DNA of 50,817 nucleotides from Stutzerimonas stutzeri (GCF_024448935.1 NZ_JAMOIE010000027.1:1-50817); one strand, 5' to 3'. Positions 38,382 to 47,010 are shown, counted from the first letter of the stretch. Notes: generated from the sequence alone by a model not told the origin. Translations and numbers: made by a program.

Positions 38382-39415
38382 ACCGTCAACGGGTCCGCCT
38401 TGGTGATCTCTCGGTTGGCTTCGTGCACAGCCTGGTCAGTGCCCTGCAGGAAAAGCAGATCGACCCCCAACCGCTGCTGGATGCGTATGGCCTCGATCAT
38501 GCACGGCTATCGGAGCCGCGAGCGCAGCTGTCGATTCCTCGCTACATGCGTCTGGGTCATGCGGCCATGCAGTTGGCAGGTGACCCAGGCCTAGGGCTTG
38601 AAATGGGGCGGCTGCGCAAGGCCGGCCACCTTGGCCTCGTCGGCGTGACCTCGACGCAAGCCCCTACGGTGCGCGAAGCCGCACGTGCACTGATTCGCTA
38701 CGAGCCGCTTTATGCGTCCAATTACCGGGGCGCCTCAGGGTTTCACGAGGACGCATCAGGCGCCTGGCTCAGGTTCTACTCGATCAGCCCGTACAACAGC
38801 TACAACCGGTTCGTCGTGGACACCGTATTGGCCAGCTGGGTTACGCAACTTGGCGCGGTCGCGGGCCGGCCGTTGACCCCGGTGGCTGTACAGATTGAAT
38901 TTCAACGCCCTGATTACGCTGCACGCTACGAAGCGTTCTTCGCGAGACCGATTGAGTTCGGCGCCGAGCATAATCAACTGCGACTGGATCAGGCGACACT
39001 GGCGCTCCGCAACCCTGAGCACTGCCCGGGTACCTGGCGCCAGCTACTCGAACTCTGCGAGGCGGAGCTGGAGATTCGCACTCGAACCCGCAGCACTCGC
39101 GAGCGAGTGGCTCAGCTCCTCGGGCCGATGCTCAAGGGCCAGGAGCCCGATCTGCAGCAAGTCGCAGGGCGATTGCAGTTACCGCCCTGGACGCTGCGCC
39201 GAAAGCTGGATGAAGAAGGCACCAGTTACCGCGCGATTCTCAACGACACGCGACGTGATCTTGCCATGACCTACATTCGGGACACCGAATCGGCGTTCGG
39301 CGAGATTGCCTGGTTACTCGGATTTTCTTCGGCGGAAGCCTTCCAGCGCGCATTCAAACGCTGGAGCGGCCAGACACCGGGAGAGTATCGGCGCGCACAA
39401 CGGCGCGCCGATTGA
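38378..39415 (+). CDS. AraC-family transcriptional regulator
   Basis: 345 residues. The N-terminal part (about 20-200) is the arabinose-binding-like sensor domain found in OruR/ArgR-type regulators (AraC_binding_2/PF12625 type); the C-terminal 100 residues hold two helix-turn-helix units (LQQVAGRLQLPPWTLRRKLDEEGTSYRAILNDTRRDLAMTYI and FGEIAWLLGFSSAEAFQRAFKRWSGQTPGEYR). The start at 38378 overlaps the nitrilase stop; an open frame upstream is not used. Likely regulates its own operon and perhaps fadH through the direct repeat at 37273-37304. Confidence 0.92.
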   Translation: MNRQRVRLGDLSVGFVHSLVSALQEKQIDPQPLLDAYGLDHARLSEPRAQLSIPRYMRLGHAAMQLAGDPGLGLEMGRLRKAGHLGLVGVTSTQAPTVREAARALIRYEPLYASNYRGASGFHEDASGAWLRFYSISPYNSYNRFVVDTVLASWVTQLGAVAGRPLTPVAVQIEFQRPDYAARYEAFFARPIEFGAEHNQLRLDQATLALRNPEHCPGTWRQLLELCEAELEIRTRTRSTRERVAQLLGPMLKGQEPDLQQVAGRLQLPPWTLRRKLDEEGTSYRAILNDTRRDLAMTYIRDTESAFGEIAWLLGFSSAEAFQRAFKRWSGQTPGEYRRAQRRAD

Positions 39416-39420
39416 TTCCG

Positions 39421-39507
39421 TCAAAGCTCGAAGGCGTCGTCAGCAGGCTCCGGCCCGTCCTGCTCAGATGCGTGCCACTCGAGAATTTCGTCTTGATAGT
39501 CATCCAT
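39421..39507 (-). CDS. Very small acidic ORF (28 residues)
   Basis: A minus-strand frame from the ATG at 39507 to TGA at 39421. It starts MDDYQDEILEWHASEQDGPE and ends PADDAFEL, strongly acidic. A GAGGA ribosome site lies 8 bp before the start, better than most small frames here. It ends 5 bp beyond the AraC gene, on the opposite strand. Unknown; could be a real microprotein conserved in Pseudomonas. No hydrophobic segment, no cysteine. Confidence 0.5.
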   Translation of the reverse strand: MDDYQDEILEWHASEQDGPEPADDAFEL

Positions 39508-39693
39508 AGAAACGATCCTCTTCTTCGGTTTGCCCAGCTCTGCGTTTCAAAGTCCATGCCAGCGAAACTACCCCGCGCCCATGACCGAAACATGAAGCGC
39601 TTCATACGGCGGGTGACCCATAAATAGCCCGAGCGGCCTGCTGCCACAACGCGCCATATCGCCGCAGGCCCCACATAGGCTCTAGCGCGGCGG

Positions 39694-39852
39694 TTAGGGC
39701 GACGTCAGACCCGCCGCGGTCATCGCCTGGCGCAGCAGCCAGGCGACCACACCCAGGGCGAGAACGCTGGCCGACCAGATCAAAACCAACCAGGTCATGC
39801 GCTTCCACAGCGGCTTGGGTCTGGCTGCACCGCTTTCGTGCTTGTTTTGCAT
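39694..39852 (-). CDS. DUF2474 small membrane protein, CydX-like position
   Basis: 52 residues with one membrane segment (WLVLIWSASVLALGVVAWLL) after a basic N-terminal stretch. It follows cioB by 23 bp with a GGAG site, where cyd operons often encode a tiny subunit that stabilises the oxidase (CydX/CydZ). DUF2474 proteins fit this place. The role is inferred from position and topology. Confidence 0.8.
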   Translation of the reverse strand: MQNKHESGAARPKPLWKRMTWLVLIWSASVLALGVVAWLLRQAMTAAGLTSP

Positions 39853-39875
39853 ATATCGCTCCGTGACGGCCCGTT

Positions 39876-40883
39876 TCAGTGGTAGCCGTCGTCTGCACTG
39901 ACCTTGCCGCGGAATACGTAGTAACTCCACGCGGTGTACATCAAAATCAGCGGGATGATCAGCAGCGCCCCTATCAGGGTGAACCCCTGGCTCTGAGGCG
40001 GTGCGGCGGCGTCCCAGATACTGATGGACGGCGGAATGATGTTCGGCCACAGGCTGATTCCGAGTCCGCTGTAGCCCAGGAAAATCAGCGCCAGGGTGAA
40101 CAGGAACGGCGAATAGTGAGCGTAACGCTTGATCGATCGGAGCAGCCCGAACGTACATGCCAGCACCAGAATCGGCACCGGCAGGAACAGGATCAGGTTC
40201 GGCATGCTGAACCAGCGCTCAGCGATATCCGGATGGGTCAGCGGTGTCCAGATACTGACGATCCCGGTTACGGCCAGCACCGCCCAGACCAGCGGAATAC
40301 CGATGTCATGCATGCGCTTTTGCAGATCACCAGCGGTCTTCATGATCAGCCAGGTGCAGCCCAGCAGGGCATAGGCCACGATCAGCGCCACGCCGCAGAA
40401 CACCGAGAACGGTGTCAGCCAGTCCAGCGGACCACCGGCATAAGCTCGATCGGCCACGGGGAAACCGTGAATGAAGGCGCCAAGTGCGACACCCTGGAAG
40501 AAGGTCGCCGCCAGCGAGCCGCCGACGAATGCCTTGTCCCACACATGCTGACGAGACACGCTGGCCTTGAAGCGAAATTCGAACGCCACACCGCGGAAGA
40601 TCAACCCCATCAGCATGAAGATGATCGGCAGGTAGAGCGCCGAAAGCACGACGGAATAGGCGAGCGGGAACGCTGCGAACAGCCCTGCACCGCCCAGCAC
40701 CAGCCATGTCTCGTTGCCGTCCCAAATCGGCGCCACGGTGTTCATCGCAACGTCCCGCTCGGAGGTATCGGCCAGGAACGGAAAGAGAATGCCGATGCCC
40801 AGATCGAACCCATCCATCACCACGTACATCATGATGCCGAAGATGATGATGACGGCCCAGATCAGCGAAAGATCAATACCCAT
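39876..40883 (-). CDS. cioB: Cyanide-insensitive quinol oxidase subunit II (CioB/CydB)
   Basis: Subunit II of a bd-type quinol oxidase in the inner membrane, 335 residues with about eight to nine helices. Starts MGIDLSLIWAVIIIFGIMMYVVMDGFDLGIGILFPF, the CydB signature. Follows cioA by 3 bp. The pair oxidises ubiquinol and reduces oxygen to water without pumping protons. Confidence 0.93.
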   Translation of the reverse strand: MGIDLSLIWAVIIIFGIMMYVVMDGFDLGIGILFPFLADTSERDVAMNTVAPIWDGNETWLVLGGAGLFAAFPLAYSVVLSALYLPIIFMLMGLIFRGVAFEFRFKASVSRQHVWDKAFVGGSLAATFFQGVALGAFIHGFPVADRAYAGGPLDWLTPFSVFCGVALIVAYALLGCTWLIMKTAGDLQKRMHDIGIPLVWAVLAVTGIVSIWTPLTHPDIAERWFSMPNLILFLPVPILVLACTFGLLRSIKRYAHYSPFLFTLALIFLGYSGLGISLWPNIIPPSISIWDAAAPPQSQGFTLIGALLIIPLILMYTAWSYYVFRGKVSADDGYH

Positions 40884-40886
40884 AAC

Positions 40887-42326
40887 TCAGTTCCTCTCGC
40901 CCAGTTTGTCGCCATGATCGTGCGGTATCGCCTCGTCGGCGGCAGACAGCGGCCGCATCGGCGTGCGCTTCTCCCCCGGCCCACCGGCGCCCTTCTCGTC
41001 TCCCTCGCTGATGGTTGGCCCTTTGCCGATCAGACGCAGGATGTAGACGAACCCGATGCCGAACACCGCAAAGTAGATCAGGACAAACATCGCCAGGGTC
41101 AGACCAAGCTGCCCGGCGCCATGGTTGGATACTGCATCGGCGGTCCGCATGATTCCGTACACCACCCACGGCTGCCGGCCAACCTCGGTGGTAAACCAGC
41201 CGGCGAGAATTGCGAGAATCCCGGACGGGCCCATCAGCAATGCGAGGCGCAAGAAGGGCTTGGAGTGGAACAGCCTGCCACCCCGACGCAGCCACAGACT
41301 CCAGAAGCCTGTGAAGATCATCAGCAGACCCAGCGCGACCATCACGCGGAAGGTCCAGAACACAATGGTGGAATTGGGCCGGTCTTCTTTGGGGAAATCC
41401 TTCAGCGCCGGGATCTGCTCGGTCAGGCTGTGCTTGAGAATCAGGCTACCGAGGTACGGAATTTCGACCTTGTAGCGGGTTTCTTCGCGCTCCATGTCTG
41501 GCCAGCCGAACAGCAACAACGGAGTAGGCTCACCTGACGAATTGTCCCAATGACCTTCCATCGCAGCGATCTTCGCCGGCTGGTGTTCAAGCGTGTTGAG
41601 CCCGTGAAAGTCTCCGACCACGGCCTGGATCGGCGCAACGATCAGCGCCATCCACATCGCCATGGAAAGCATCTTTCGCACCGCCGGGTTGTCATTGTCG
41701 CGCAGCAAGTGCCAGGCGGCAGACGCGCCGACCATGAACGCAGTCGCGAGAAAGGCAGCAATCGCCATGTGCGTCAGACGGTACGGGAACGAGGGGTTGA
41801 ATACGATGGCGAACCAGTCCACTGGGATCACGATTCCATCGATGATCTCGTGCCCTTGCGGTGTATGCATCCAGCTATTCGAAGCCAGGATCCAGAACGT
41901 GGAGAGCAGGGTGCCGACTGCCACCATCAGCGTCGAAAAGAAATGCAGCCCGGCGCCCACGCGATTCCAGCCAAACAGCATGACCCCGAGGAAACCAGCT
42001 TCAAGGAAGAAAGCTGTCAGCACCTCGTAAGCCAGCAATGGCCCCGTGACGCTTCCAGCGAATTCGGAATAGGCGCTCCAGTTCGTACCGAACTGGTAGG
42101 CCATGACGATCCCTGACACCACGCCCATTCCGAAGTTGACGGCAAATATCTTCAGCCAGAAATGGTAGAGATCTCGATAGACCTGACGCTTGGTTTTCAG
42201 CCACAACCCTTCCAGCACTGCCAGGAAACTCGCCAACCCGATGGTGATCGCCGGAAAGATGATGTGGAAGGAAATCGTGAAAGCAAACTGGATCCGCGCA
42301 AGTTCAAGCGCTTCCAAACCGAACAT
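40887..42326 (-). CDS. cioA: Cyanide-insensitive quinol oxidase subunit I (CioA/CydA)
   Basis: Heme-bearing subunit of the bd-type oxidase, 479 residues. Heme ligands can be placed: His21 in QFAFTISFHIIFPA, a His in THMAIAAFLATAF, and a Met in GRQPWVVYGIMRTADAVS. The periplasmic Q-loop is short (the protein is about 45 residues shorter than E. coli CydA), the feature that marks the Cio group of Pseudomonas. Regulation: a TTGAC-N4-GTCAA palindrome lies about 105 bp upstream (42431-42444). In P. aeruginosa cio is repressed by ANR at low oxygen. Confidence 0.94.
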   Translation of the reverse strand: MFGLEALELARIQFAFTISFHIIFPAITIGLASFLAVLEGLWLKTKRQVYRDLYHFWLKIFAVNFGMGVVSGIVMAYQFGTNWSAYSEFAGSVTGPLLAYEVLTAFFLEAGFLGVMLFGWNRVGAGLHFFSTLMVAVGTLLSTFWILASNSWMHTPQGHEIIDGIVIPVDWFAIVFNPSFPYRLTHMAIAAFLATAFMVGASAAWHLLRDNDNPAVRKMLSMAMWMALIVAPIQAVVGDFHGLNTLEHQPAKIAAMEGHWDNSSGEPTPLLLFGWPDMEREETRYKVEIPYLGSLILKHSLTEQIPALKDFPKEDRPNSTIVFWTFRVMVALGLLMIFTGFWSLWLRRGGRLFHSKPFLRLALLMGPSGILAILAGWFTTEVGRQPWVVYGIMRTADAVSNHGAGQLGLTLAMFVLIYFAVFGIGFVYILRLIGKGPTISEGDEKGAGGPGEKRTPMRPLSAADEAIPHDHGDKLGERN

Positions 42327-42430
42327 TAATCACCCCTCGTCAGTACGCCATCAGCCCCTGGCTTGTTGGTCACAACACGCATAACTGACAGCATTTAACC
42401 GCAAGGGTGCGCCGGATACCCCGTTACAGG

Positions 42431-42444
42431 TTGACGCAGGTCAA
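42431..42444. promoter_or_regulatory. ANR/FNR-type box upstream of cioA
   Basis: TTGACGCAGGTCAA is a symmetric TTGAC-N4-GTCAA site, close to the ANR/DNR consensus TTGAT-N4-ATCAA. On the minus strand its first six bases (TTGACC) could also be a -35 box, with a weak -10 (GGGTAT) 17 bp on, so bound ANR would block the promoter. Site by pattern; effect inferred. Confidence 0.6.
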
Positions 42445-42468
42445 GATAAAACAGCCAAGGATGTGGCT
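42445..42468 (-). terminator. Weak hairpin after ihfB
   Basis: AGCCA/TGGCT, 5-bp stem with a 6-base loop, then GTTTT on the minus strand, about 35 bp past the ihfB stop. A weak candidate terminator between ihfB and cioA. Confidence 0.3.
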
Positions 42469-42501
42469 ATGCCTGGACGTTCGAACGCCATGTTCATGGG
42501 T

Positions 42502-42786
42502 TTATTCGTCTTCGTTCACCCTATCCCGCAACTCCTTCCCCGGCTTGAAATGCGGAACAAACTTGCCATCGAGCGGGACGGATTGTCCGGTCTTGGGGTT
42601 ACGACCGACGCGGGGGGCGCGGTAGTGGAGGGAAAAACTGCCGAAGCCACGAATTTCGATACGGTCACCGGTGGCCAGTGCCTGGGCCATCTGTTCGAGC
42701 ATGGTCTTGATGGCCAGCTCAACATCCTTGGACGAAAGAAGGCCTTGTTGGGTGACGATACGTTCGATCAACTCCGACTTGGTCAT
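42502..42786 (-). CDS. ihfB: Integration host factor subunit beta
   Basis: Small DNA-bending protein that pairs with IhfA; 94 residues, full length. [40 protein letters not shown] (the beta-arm with its intercalating proline region) and the tail [12 protein letters not shown] are intact. GAAGGG before the start. In Pseudomonas ihfB normally follows rpsA; here the sequence upstream (42787-43500) is IS and intron debris, so the gene has been moved or is a second copy. It runs in the same direction as cioA, 175 bp before it. Confidence 0.93.
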   Translation of the reverse strand: MTKSELIERIVTQQGLLSSKDVELAIKTMLEQMAQALATGDRIEIRGFGSFSLHYRAPRVGRNPKTGQSVPLDGKFVPHFKPGKELRDRVNEDE

Positions 42787-42918
42787 GGTTTTCCCTTCGT
42801 TTTCAAGCGGCTAGATCAATTAGGTTGCGCTCGTTTGTAGCATGTTGTTCAGAGTTTGAATAGCCTGAACGTTGGAGTCCGGTTTTTGGATTTGGTGTAG
42901 ACATGATGGGTTGACCTG

Positions 42919-42954
42919 CCCCGCCTCAACGACCGTGGGTCGAGTTGAGGCGGG
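42919..42954. repeat. Strong isolated hairpin upstream of ihfB
   Basis: CCCGCCTCAAC (42920-42930) pairs with GTTGAGGCGGG (42944-42954); inside, GACC pairs with GGTC around GTG, with a two-base bulge. Total stem about 15 bp. No T-run follows on either strand, so it is not a standard terminator. It may be the end of a mobile element. The rest of 42787-43077 shows no gene I recognise. Confidence 0.65.
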
Positions 42955-43078
42955 ACAGCAGCAACACTCAGCGCACATTGAGGGCAAGTCATGCAAGAGC
43001 ATAACGCAGGGCAGCCGGTAGGTCTTGAGTCGGTCAGGGCGCTGGGGCGGGTTGAGCAAGCGTTGCAGGGAAGTGCAT

Positions 43079-43153
43079 ACATTGGCTGGCTTTGACTCGC
43101 CGCGGCAGCTGTTGGCCTTTCTTGGGCTGGTGCCGAGCGAGCGCTCGAGCGGG
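43079..43153 (+). mobile_element. Fragment of an IS110-family transposase
   Basis: One + frame encodes 25 residues, starting TLAGFDSPRQLLAFLGLVPS and ending ERSSG. This is the strongly conserved C-terminal-domain stretch of IS110/IS1111 transposases (FDSPRQL.A.LGLVPSE.SSG). Nothing before or after matches, so both ends of the transposase are gone. A dead scrap, on the side of ihfB. Confidence 0.65.
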
Positions 43154-43461
43154 CGCGAACTTCTGCTTATGCCTGCCGGATCTACCTCGTAGCGTTCCGT
43201 GCAAGTATGGGGCTTTGGTGATCATGGCCACCTTACCCTGCTACGCCGCCTCTCTCCGCTTCCTGTTCGGCTAGGCGCCGCCGTGTAGCCAGCATTTTGC
43301 CTTCGGCTTGCTGCAGATTCGCAGTCACCCGCGGCACCCTTGCCGTTCAGCCAACACTTCCCCTTGCCGGCTGTGTAGAGGATTTTCACCTCCAAGCCAC
43401 CAGCGTGGCCACCACAGCCAAGCCAGTTGCGCTTACGCGCAACGCGCCATGCCTGGCGCAC
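43154..43461 (-). mobile_element. 5' part of a group II intron (no reverse transcriptase)
   Basis: On the minus strand, from 43461, the sequence begins GTGCGCC, the usual start of bacterial group II introns, and continues with typical domain I words: GGAGGTGAAAATCCTC, GGCAAGGGTG, CTGCGAATCTGC, AAGCCGAAGGC, GAACAGGAAGC, GTAGCAGGGTAAG and GGAACGCTACGAGG. It breaks off at the IS110 scrap after about 300 bases, before any reverse transcriptase gene. The 5' exon is the terminator of the PQQ dehydrogenase gene, the insertion place preferred by class C introns. Assignment is by recognised words, not by a folded model. Confidence 0.6.
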
Positions 43462-43465
43462 AATG

Positions 43466-43492
43466 AAAACCCGCCACATATGGGCGGGTCTT
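43466..43492 (-). terminator. Terminator after the PQQ dehydrogenase gene
   Basis: ACCCGCC/GGCGGGT, 7-bp stem with a 7-base loop and a TTTTCATT tail on the minus strand, about 45 bp past the stop at 43535. The group II intron 5' end begins 4 bases after this feature. Confidence 0.85.
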
Positions 43493-43534
43493 ATTCATCG
43501 AGACCAGCAGCAAAGCCGGCCGGGGCAGCACAGA

Positions 43535-45313
43535 TCAACGCTTGGCGACTACCTGCTCCTTCGGAAGTTTGAAGGTCCAGACCATGCCGCCCTGGTTGAA
43601 GTCCTTGATGCGTTTGGCAACCTCGCCACCCCACAGTGGGACTGCACCGCCCCAGCCAGACAGGACCGATACGTACTGTTCGCCGTCCATTTCCCAGGTA
43701 ACCGGCGAGCCGATCACACCGGAACCGGTGTTGAATTCATACACCTTCTCGCCGGTCTTGGCATTGAACGCCATCAGGTAGCCTTCGGGGTTTCCGGTGA
43801 ACACCAGGTTGCCCTTGGTTGCCAGAACGCCGCCCCACAGTGGCGCGTAGTTCTTGTAACGCCAGACTTCCTTGCCGGTTTTGGGATCAATAGCGCGAAG
43901 CACGCCAATGTATTCCTCGTTCAGCGGGTGGATGGTGAAGCCAGCGCCCAGGTAAGCCGCCCCTTTCTTGTAGGCGACGTCTTCGTTCCAGATGTCCATG
44001 GTCCATTCGTTAGACGGCACGTAGAACAGTCCGGTGTCCTGGCTGTACGCCATTGGCATCCAGTTCTTAGCGCCCAGGAAAGCCGGCGCAACGGTCACGG
44101 ACTTGCCCTTGTCGGCCTCGCCTGGGGCGCCAGGACGCTTGGCGTCGTCGTAGACCGGACGGCCTTCCTTGTCCAGGCCCTTGGCCCAGGTGATCTCGTC
44201 CACGAACGGGAAACCGCGTATGAATTTGCCGTTGGTGCGATCGAGCACATAGAAGAAGCCGTTACGGTCGGCGGTACCGGCGGCCTTGATGGTCTTGCCG
44301 CCTTCCTGATAGTCGAAGGAGATCAGCTCGTTGACACCGTCATAGTCCCAGCCGTCATGCGGCGTCGACTGAAAGTGCCACTTGATCGAGCCGTCATCCG
44401 GGTCCAATGCCAGACGCGAAGACGAATACAGGTTGTCGCCTGGGCGAAGGTGCGAGTTCCAGGGCGAGGGGTTGCCGGTACCGAACAACAGCGAATCGGT
44501 GTCCGGATCGTAGTATCCACCCAGCCAAGGCGCTGCACCGCCGGTCTTCCACAGGTCGCCCGGCCAGGTTTTACCGGCTTCGCCGCCAGAGATGCCGTTC
44601 TCGACCTTTTTGCCATCCTTCATCACATAGCCCATATGACCTTCGACGGTCGGACGGGTCCACAGCAGCTCGCCATTCTTGGGGTCGAACGCCTGGATCA
44701 TGCCGACTACGCCGAACTCACCACCGGCCAGGCCAGAGATCAGCTTGCCTTTTACCACCATCGGCGCGGCAGAAATGGAGTAGCCAGCCTTGTAGTCGGC
44801 AACGGTCTTCTTCCAGACGACCTTGCCGGTGTCCTTGTTCAGCGCGACCAGCTTGGCATCCAGCGTGCCGAAAATCACCATGTCGCCATACAGCGCCACG
44901 CCACGGTTGATCACGTCGCAGCAAGGCATGATGCCGTCCGGCAGGCGGGCGTCGTACTGCCACAGTTCCTTGCCGGTACGGGCATCGACCGCAAATACGC
45001 GCGAGTAGGAGCCGGTGAGGTACATCACACCGTCTTTGATCAGCGGCTGCGCTTCCTGGCCACGTTGTTTTTCACCCCCCAGGGAAAAACCCCAAACCGG
45101 GCGCAGCTGGCTGACGTTCTCAGTGTTCAGTGCATCGAGTGTGCTGTAGCGCTGGCCTTGCAGCCCCAGGCCGTTGGTGACGATCTGATCGGTGGACTTG
45201 GCGTCATCGAGAATTTCCTGATCGGTGACTGCCCATGCCGACACGCTGGACACGGCCATGGCGGCGCAAAGCGCTGTCAGGGCGAAGGGCTTGCGAAGAC
45301 CGGTGTGCTTCAT
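43535..45313 (-). CDS. pedH: PQQ-dependent alcohol dehydrogenase, lanthanide type (PedH-like)
   Basis: Periplasmic quinoprotein that oxidises alcohols to aldehydes and passes electrons to a cytochrome c. 592 residues: a signal peptide (1-28, ending SAWA), then an eight-bladed propeller. Seen in order: the vicinal disulfide Cys131-Cys132, the metal ligands Glu199 and Asn281, and [10 protein letters not shown] with the catalytic Asp323 followed at +2 by Asp325. An Asp at that place marks the lanthanide-dependent enzymes (XoxF, PedH); calcium enzymes (MxaF, ExaA/PedE) have Ala or Ser. The start at 45313 gives the clean signal peptide. Followed by a terminator; the only PQQ dehydrogenase in the window. 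No pqq biosynthesis genes here. Confidence 0.9.
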   Translation of the reverse strand: MKHTGLRKPFALTALCAAMAVSSVSAWAVTDQEILDDAKSTDQIVTNGLGLQGQRYSTLDALNTENVSQLRPVWGFSLGGEKQRGQEAQPLIKDGVMYLTGSYSRVFAVDARTGKELWQYDARLPDGIMPCCDVINRGVALYGDMVIFGTLDAKLVALNKDTGKVVWKKTVADYKAGYSISAAPMVVKGKLISGLAGGEFGVVGMIQAFDPKNGELLWTRPTVEGHMGYVMKDGKKVENGISGGEAGKTWPGDLWKTGGAAPWLGGYYDPDTDSLLFGTGNPSPWNSHLRPGDNLYSSSRLALDPDDGSIKWHFQSTPHDGWDYDGVNELISFDYQEGGKTIKAAGTADRNGFFYVLDRTNGKFIRGFPFVDEITWAKGLDKEGRPVYDDAKRPGAPGEADKGKSVTVAPAFLGAKNWMPMAYSQDTGLFYVPSNEWTMDIWNEDVAYKKGAAYLGAGFTIHPLNEEYIGVLRAIDPKTGKEVWRYKNYAPLWGGVLATKGNLVFTGNPEGYLMAFNAKTGEKVYEFNTGSGVIGSPVTWEMDGEQYVSVLSGWGGAVPLWGGEVAKRIKDFNQGGMVWTFKLPKEQVVAKR

Positions 45314-45789
45314 TGCGGCTACCTCTACGGGTTCATTGTTATCGTCGCCGGGACGTTTTCCCGGTTTAGCAACGATTCTTGGAGCTAGCCGCGCCCGCAA
45401 CAATTACACGCAGTACCGATTTTCCTCCTCCCTTGGTAGCAATACTCCGTCATCCTTGCCTCATGCTGGCAAAGCCGGGCTACCGCACCGACACCGACAC
45501 CGAAGCTGAAGCCGGAGTGCCCGAAAAGGCAATACCTCGCACAGTGCTCGATCTGGCAGGAGCAACGCGCTGACGAGCTTAGCTTGCGTTAGCAACAGCG
45601 CCGTACCGTCTACCGTCAAGAGGGCTGCGGGTCGGCGCGCCTGACCCAACGGGTTGTCGATCACGGAGCGAATGACTGCGCGGAGATCACGCCGAACCGA
45701 TACAGTAGGCGCCTAATGATCAGGGCGTCACTCCGCCAACACCAGGCCATACGGATGACGCCGGCCTTTCATCGAGCTGGATTCTTGCA
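45314..45789. other. Divergent region between pedH and the MFS gene
   Basis: About 475 bp with no convincing gene. It holds the pedH leader (about 110 bp) with the 15-bp box at 45425-45439. The remainder has a short CACCGACACCGACACCG run near 45486 but nothing else I recognise. Confidence 0.5.
45425..45439 (-). promoter_or_regulatory. Shared 15-bp box upstream of pedH
   Basis: On the minus strand CTACCAAGGGAGGAG, ending 112 bases before the pedH start codon. The same 15 bases occur before the pedF-like gene (48559-48573) at 111 bases. Likely the binding site of a common activator, perhaps a LuxR-type response regulator of the ErbR/PedR kind that controls such genes in other pseudomonads; that link is inferred. 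Confidence 0.6.
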
Positions 45790-47010
45790 ATGAAACAAAC
45801 GTGGTCCCCGTTTCCCTGGGTGTGCTTCGCCATGTGTGTCGGTGTCATGGGTACGGCGCTCATTTCCCCGTTGTATCCGCTATATCAACAAGCGTGGCAG
45901 CTTCGTACCAGCGACATCTCACTGATCTATGTTGTCTACATGGCGGGCGCGCTGTTCGGGCTGTTGTTCATGGGCCGCCTCTCAGACACCCTGGGTTTTC
46001 GCAAAGTGATGCTCACCGGCTTGCTGCTCGGCTGGGGCGGGACCCTGGTGACGATGCTGGCGTGGAACCTGCCAAGCCTCAACATCGGCCGCTTTGCCGT
46101 CGGCCTCTCCTCCAGCCTGATCGTGACCGGCGCATCGGTGGGCCTGGTGCAGATTTCCCGGGACGGAGCATCCCAGCGAATATCGATGATCACCAGCTTT
46201 CTGCTCGCCTTTGGCTTCGGCCTCGGCCCGCTGACCGGCGGCGTCACCGGTCAGTGGCTGCCGTTTCCGCTGATGGCCACTTACGTGCCCACTCTGATCC
46301 TCGGCGTGCTCGGTGCATATGCCTTGCTGCGCGTGCAGCTCAAACCGCACCCCGAACTCCGCGCAACTGCACCGCTCGGTTTGCGTACGTTCATCCCGCG
46401 ACTGACCTGGGCCGCCCGCGGTGATTCGCTGGCGTTCCTGCTGACCTGTGCTTGCCCGTTTTTTGCGTTTGGCGTGTTCGGCATCTATGCATCGATGGCG
46501 CCGCTGTTTCTGGAGAAAATGCTGCCCTGGCATGGGCCGGTGGTGAGCGGCACGTCCATTGGAGTCATTCTGCTGGCTTCGGCCATGATGCAGTTGGCCT
46601 GTGCCCGGATGAGTCTGCGCTGGTGCGGCCTGCTCGGCCTGTTGTCGGTTGTGGTGAGCAACGCGATGCTTGTACTCAACTTTACCCTTGGCTCTTCGCT
46701 GGTGTTCGTCATCGGCGTCTGCGCTGCAGCGGCGGGACATGGCATGTGTCTGTTGGCCGGCATCAGCATGGTCAACCGTATCGCCAGCCCCGCCGAGCGT
46801 TCGGGCCTGATTTCAACCTACCTGGTGTGCGGCTACGTTGGCAGCATCGTGCCGCTGCTTGGCGCCGGCTGGGTCGCCGACCATTATGGCCTGCCCGTCG
46901 CAATCAGTTTGCTCGGCTGGGTAGTCATCGCACTCGCCACGCCATTGGCGTTTTGGTTTTTCCGGCATCCGCGGATGCGGGCCCGCGGCCATGGAGAGTT
47001 AGAAGGCTGA
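45790..47010 (+). CDS. MFS transporter
   Basis: Inner-membrane carrier of the major facilitator superfamily, 406 residues with about 12 helices. The motif between helices 2 and 3 is GRLSDTLGFRKV. The substrate cannot be told. It lies between two minus-strand parts of the PQQ module, in the opposite direction, with no strong ribosome site before the ATG at 45790. A link to alcohol or aldehyde use is only suggested by position. Confidence 0.88.
   Translation: MKQTWSPFPWVCFAMCVGVMGTALISPLYPLYQQAWQLRTSDISLIYVVYMAGALFGLLFMGRLSDTLGFRKVMLTGLLLGWGGTLVTMLAWNLPSLNIGRFAVGLSSSLIVTGASVGLVQISRDGASQRISMITSFLLAFGFGLGPLTGGVTGQWLPFPLMATYVPTLILGVLGAYALLRVQLKPHPELRATAPLGLRTFIPRLTWAARGDSLAFLLTCACPFFAFGVFGIYASMAPLFLEKMLPWHGPVVSGTSIGVILLASAMMQLACARMSLRWCGLLGLLSVVVSNAMLVLNFTLGSSLVFVIGVCAAAAGHGMCLLAGISMVNRIASPAERSGLISTYLVCGYVGSIVPLLGAGWVADHYGLPVAISLLGWVVIALATPLAFWFFRHPRMRARGHGELEG

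Noticed and set aside
39879-41537. 552-codon + strand frame opposite cioA/cioB
   Set aside because: Gln/His/Arg-rich antisense shadow of two membrane proteins.
42820-43231. Short minus-strand frames between ihfB and the intron fragment
   Set aside because: Low-quality translations without ribosome sites, overlapping the hairpin and IS110 scrap.
45486-45502. CACCGACACCGACACCG run as a functional microsatellite
   Set aside because: Fewer than three full hexamers; within chance for this composition.
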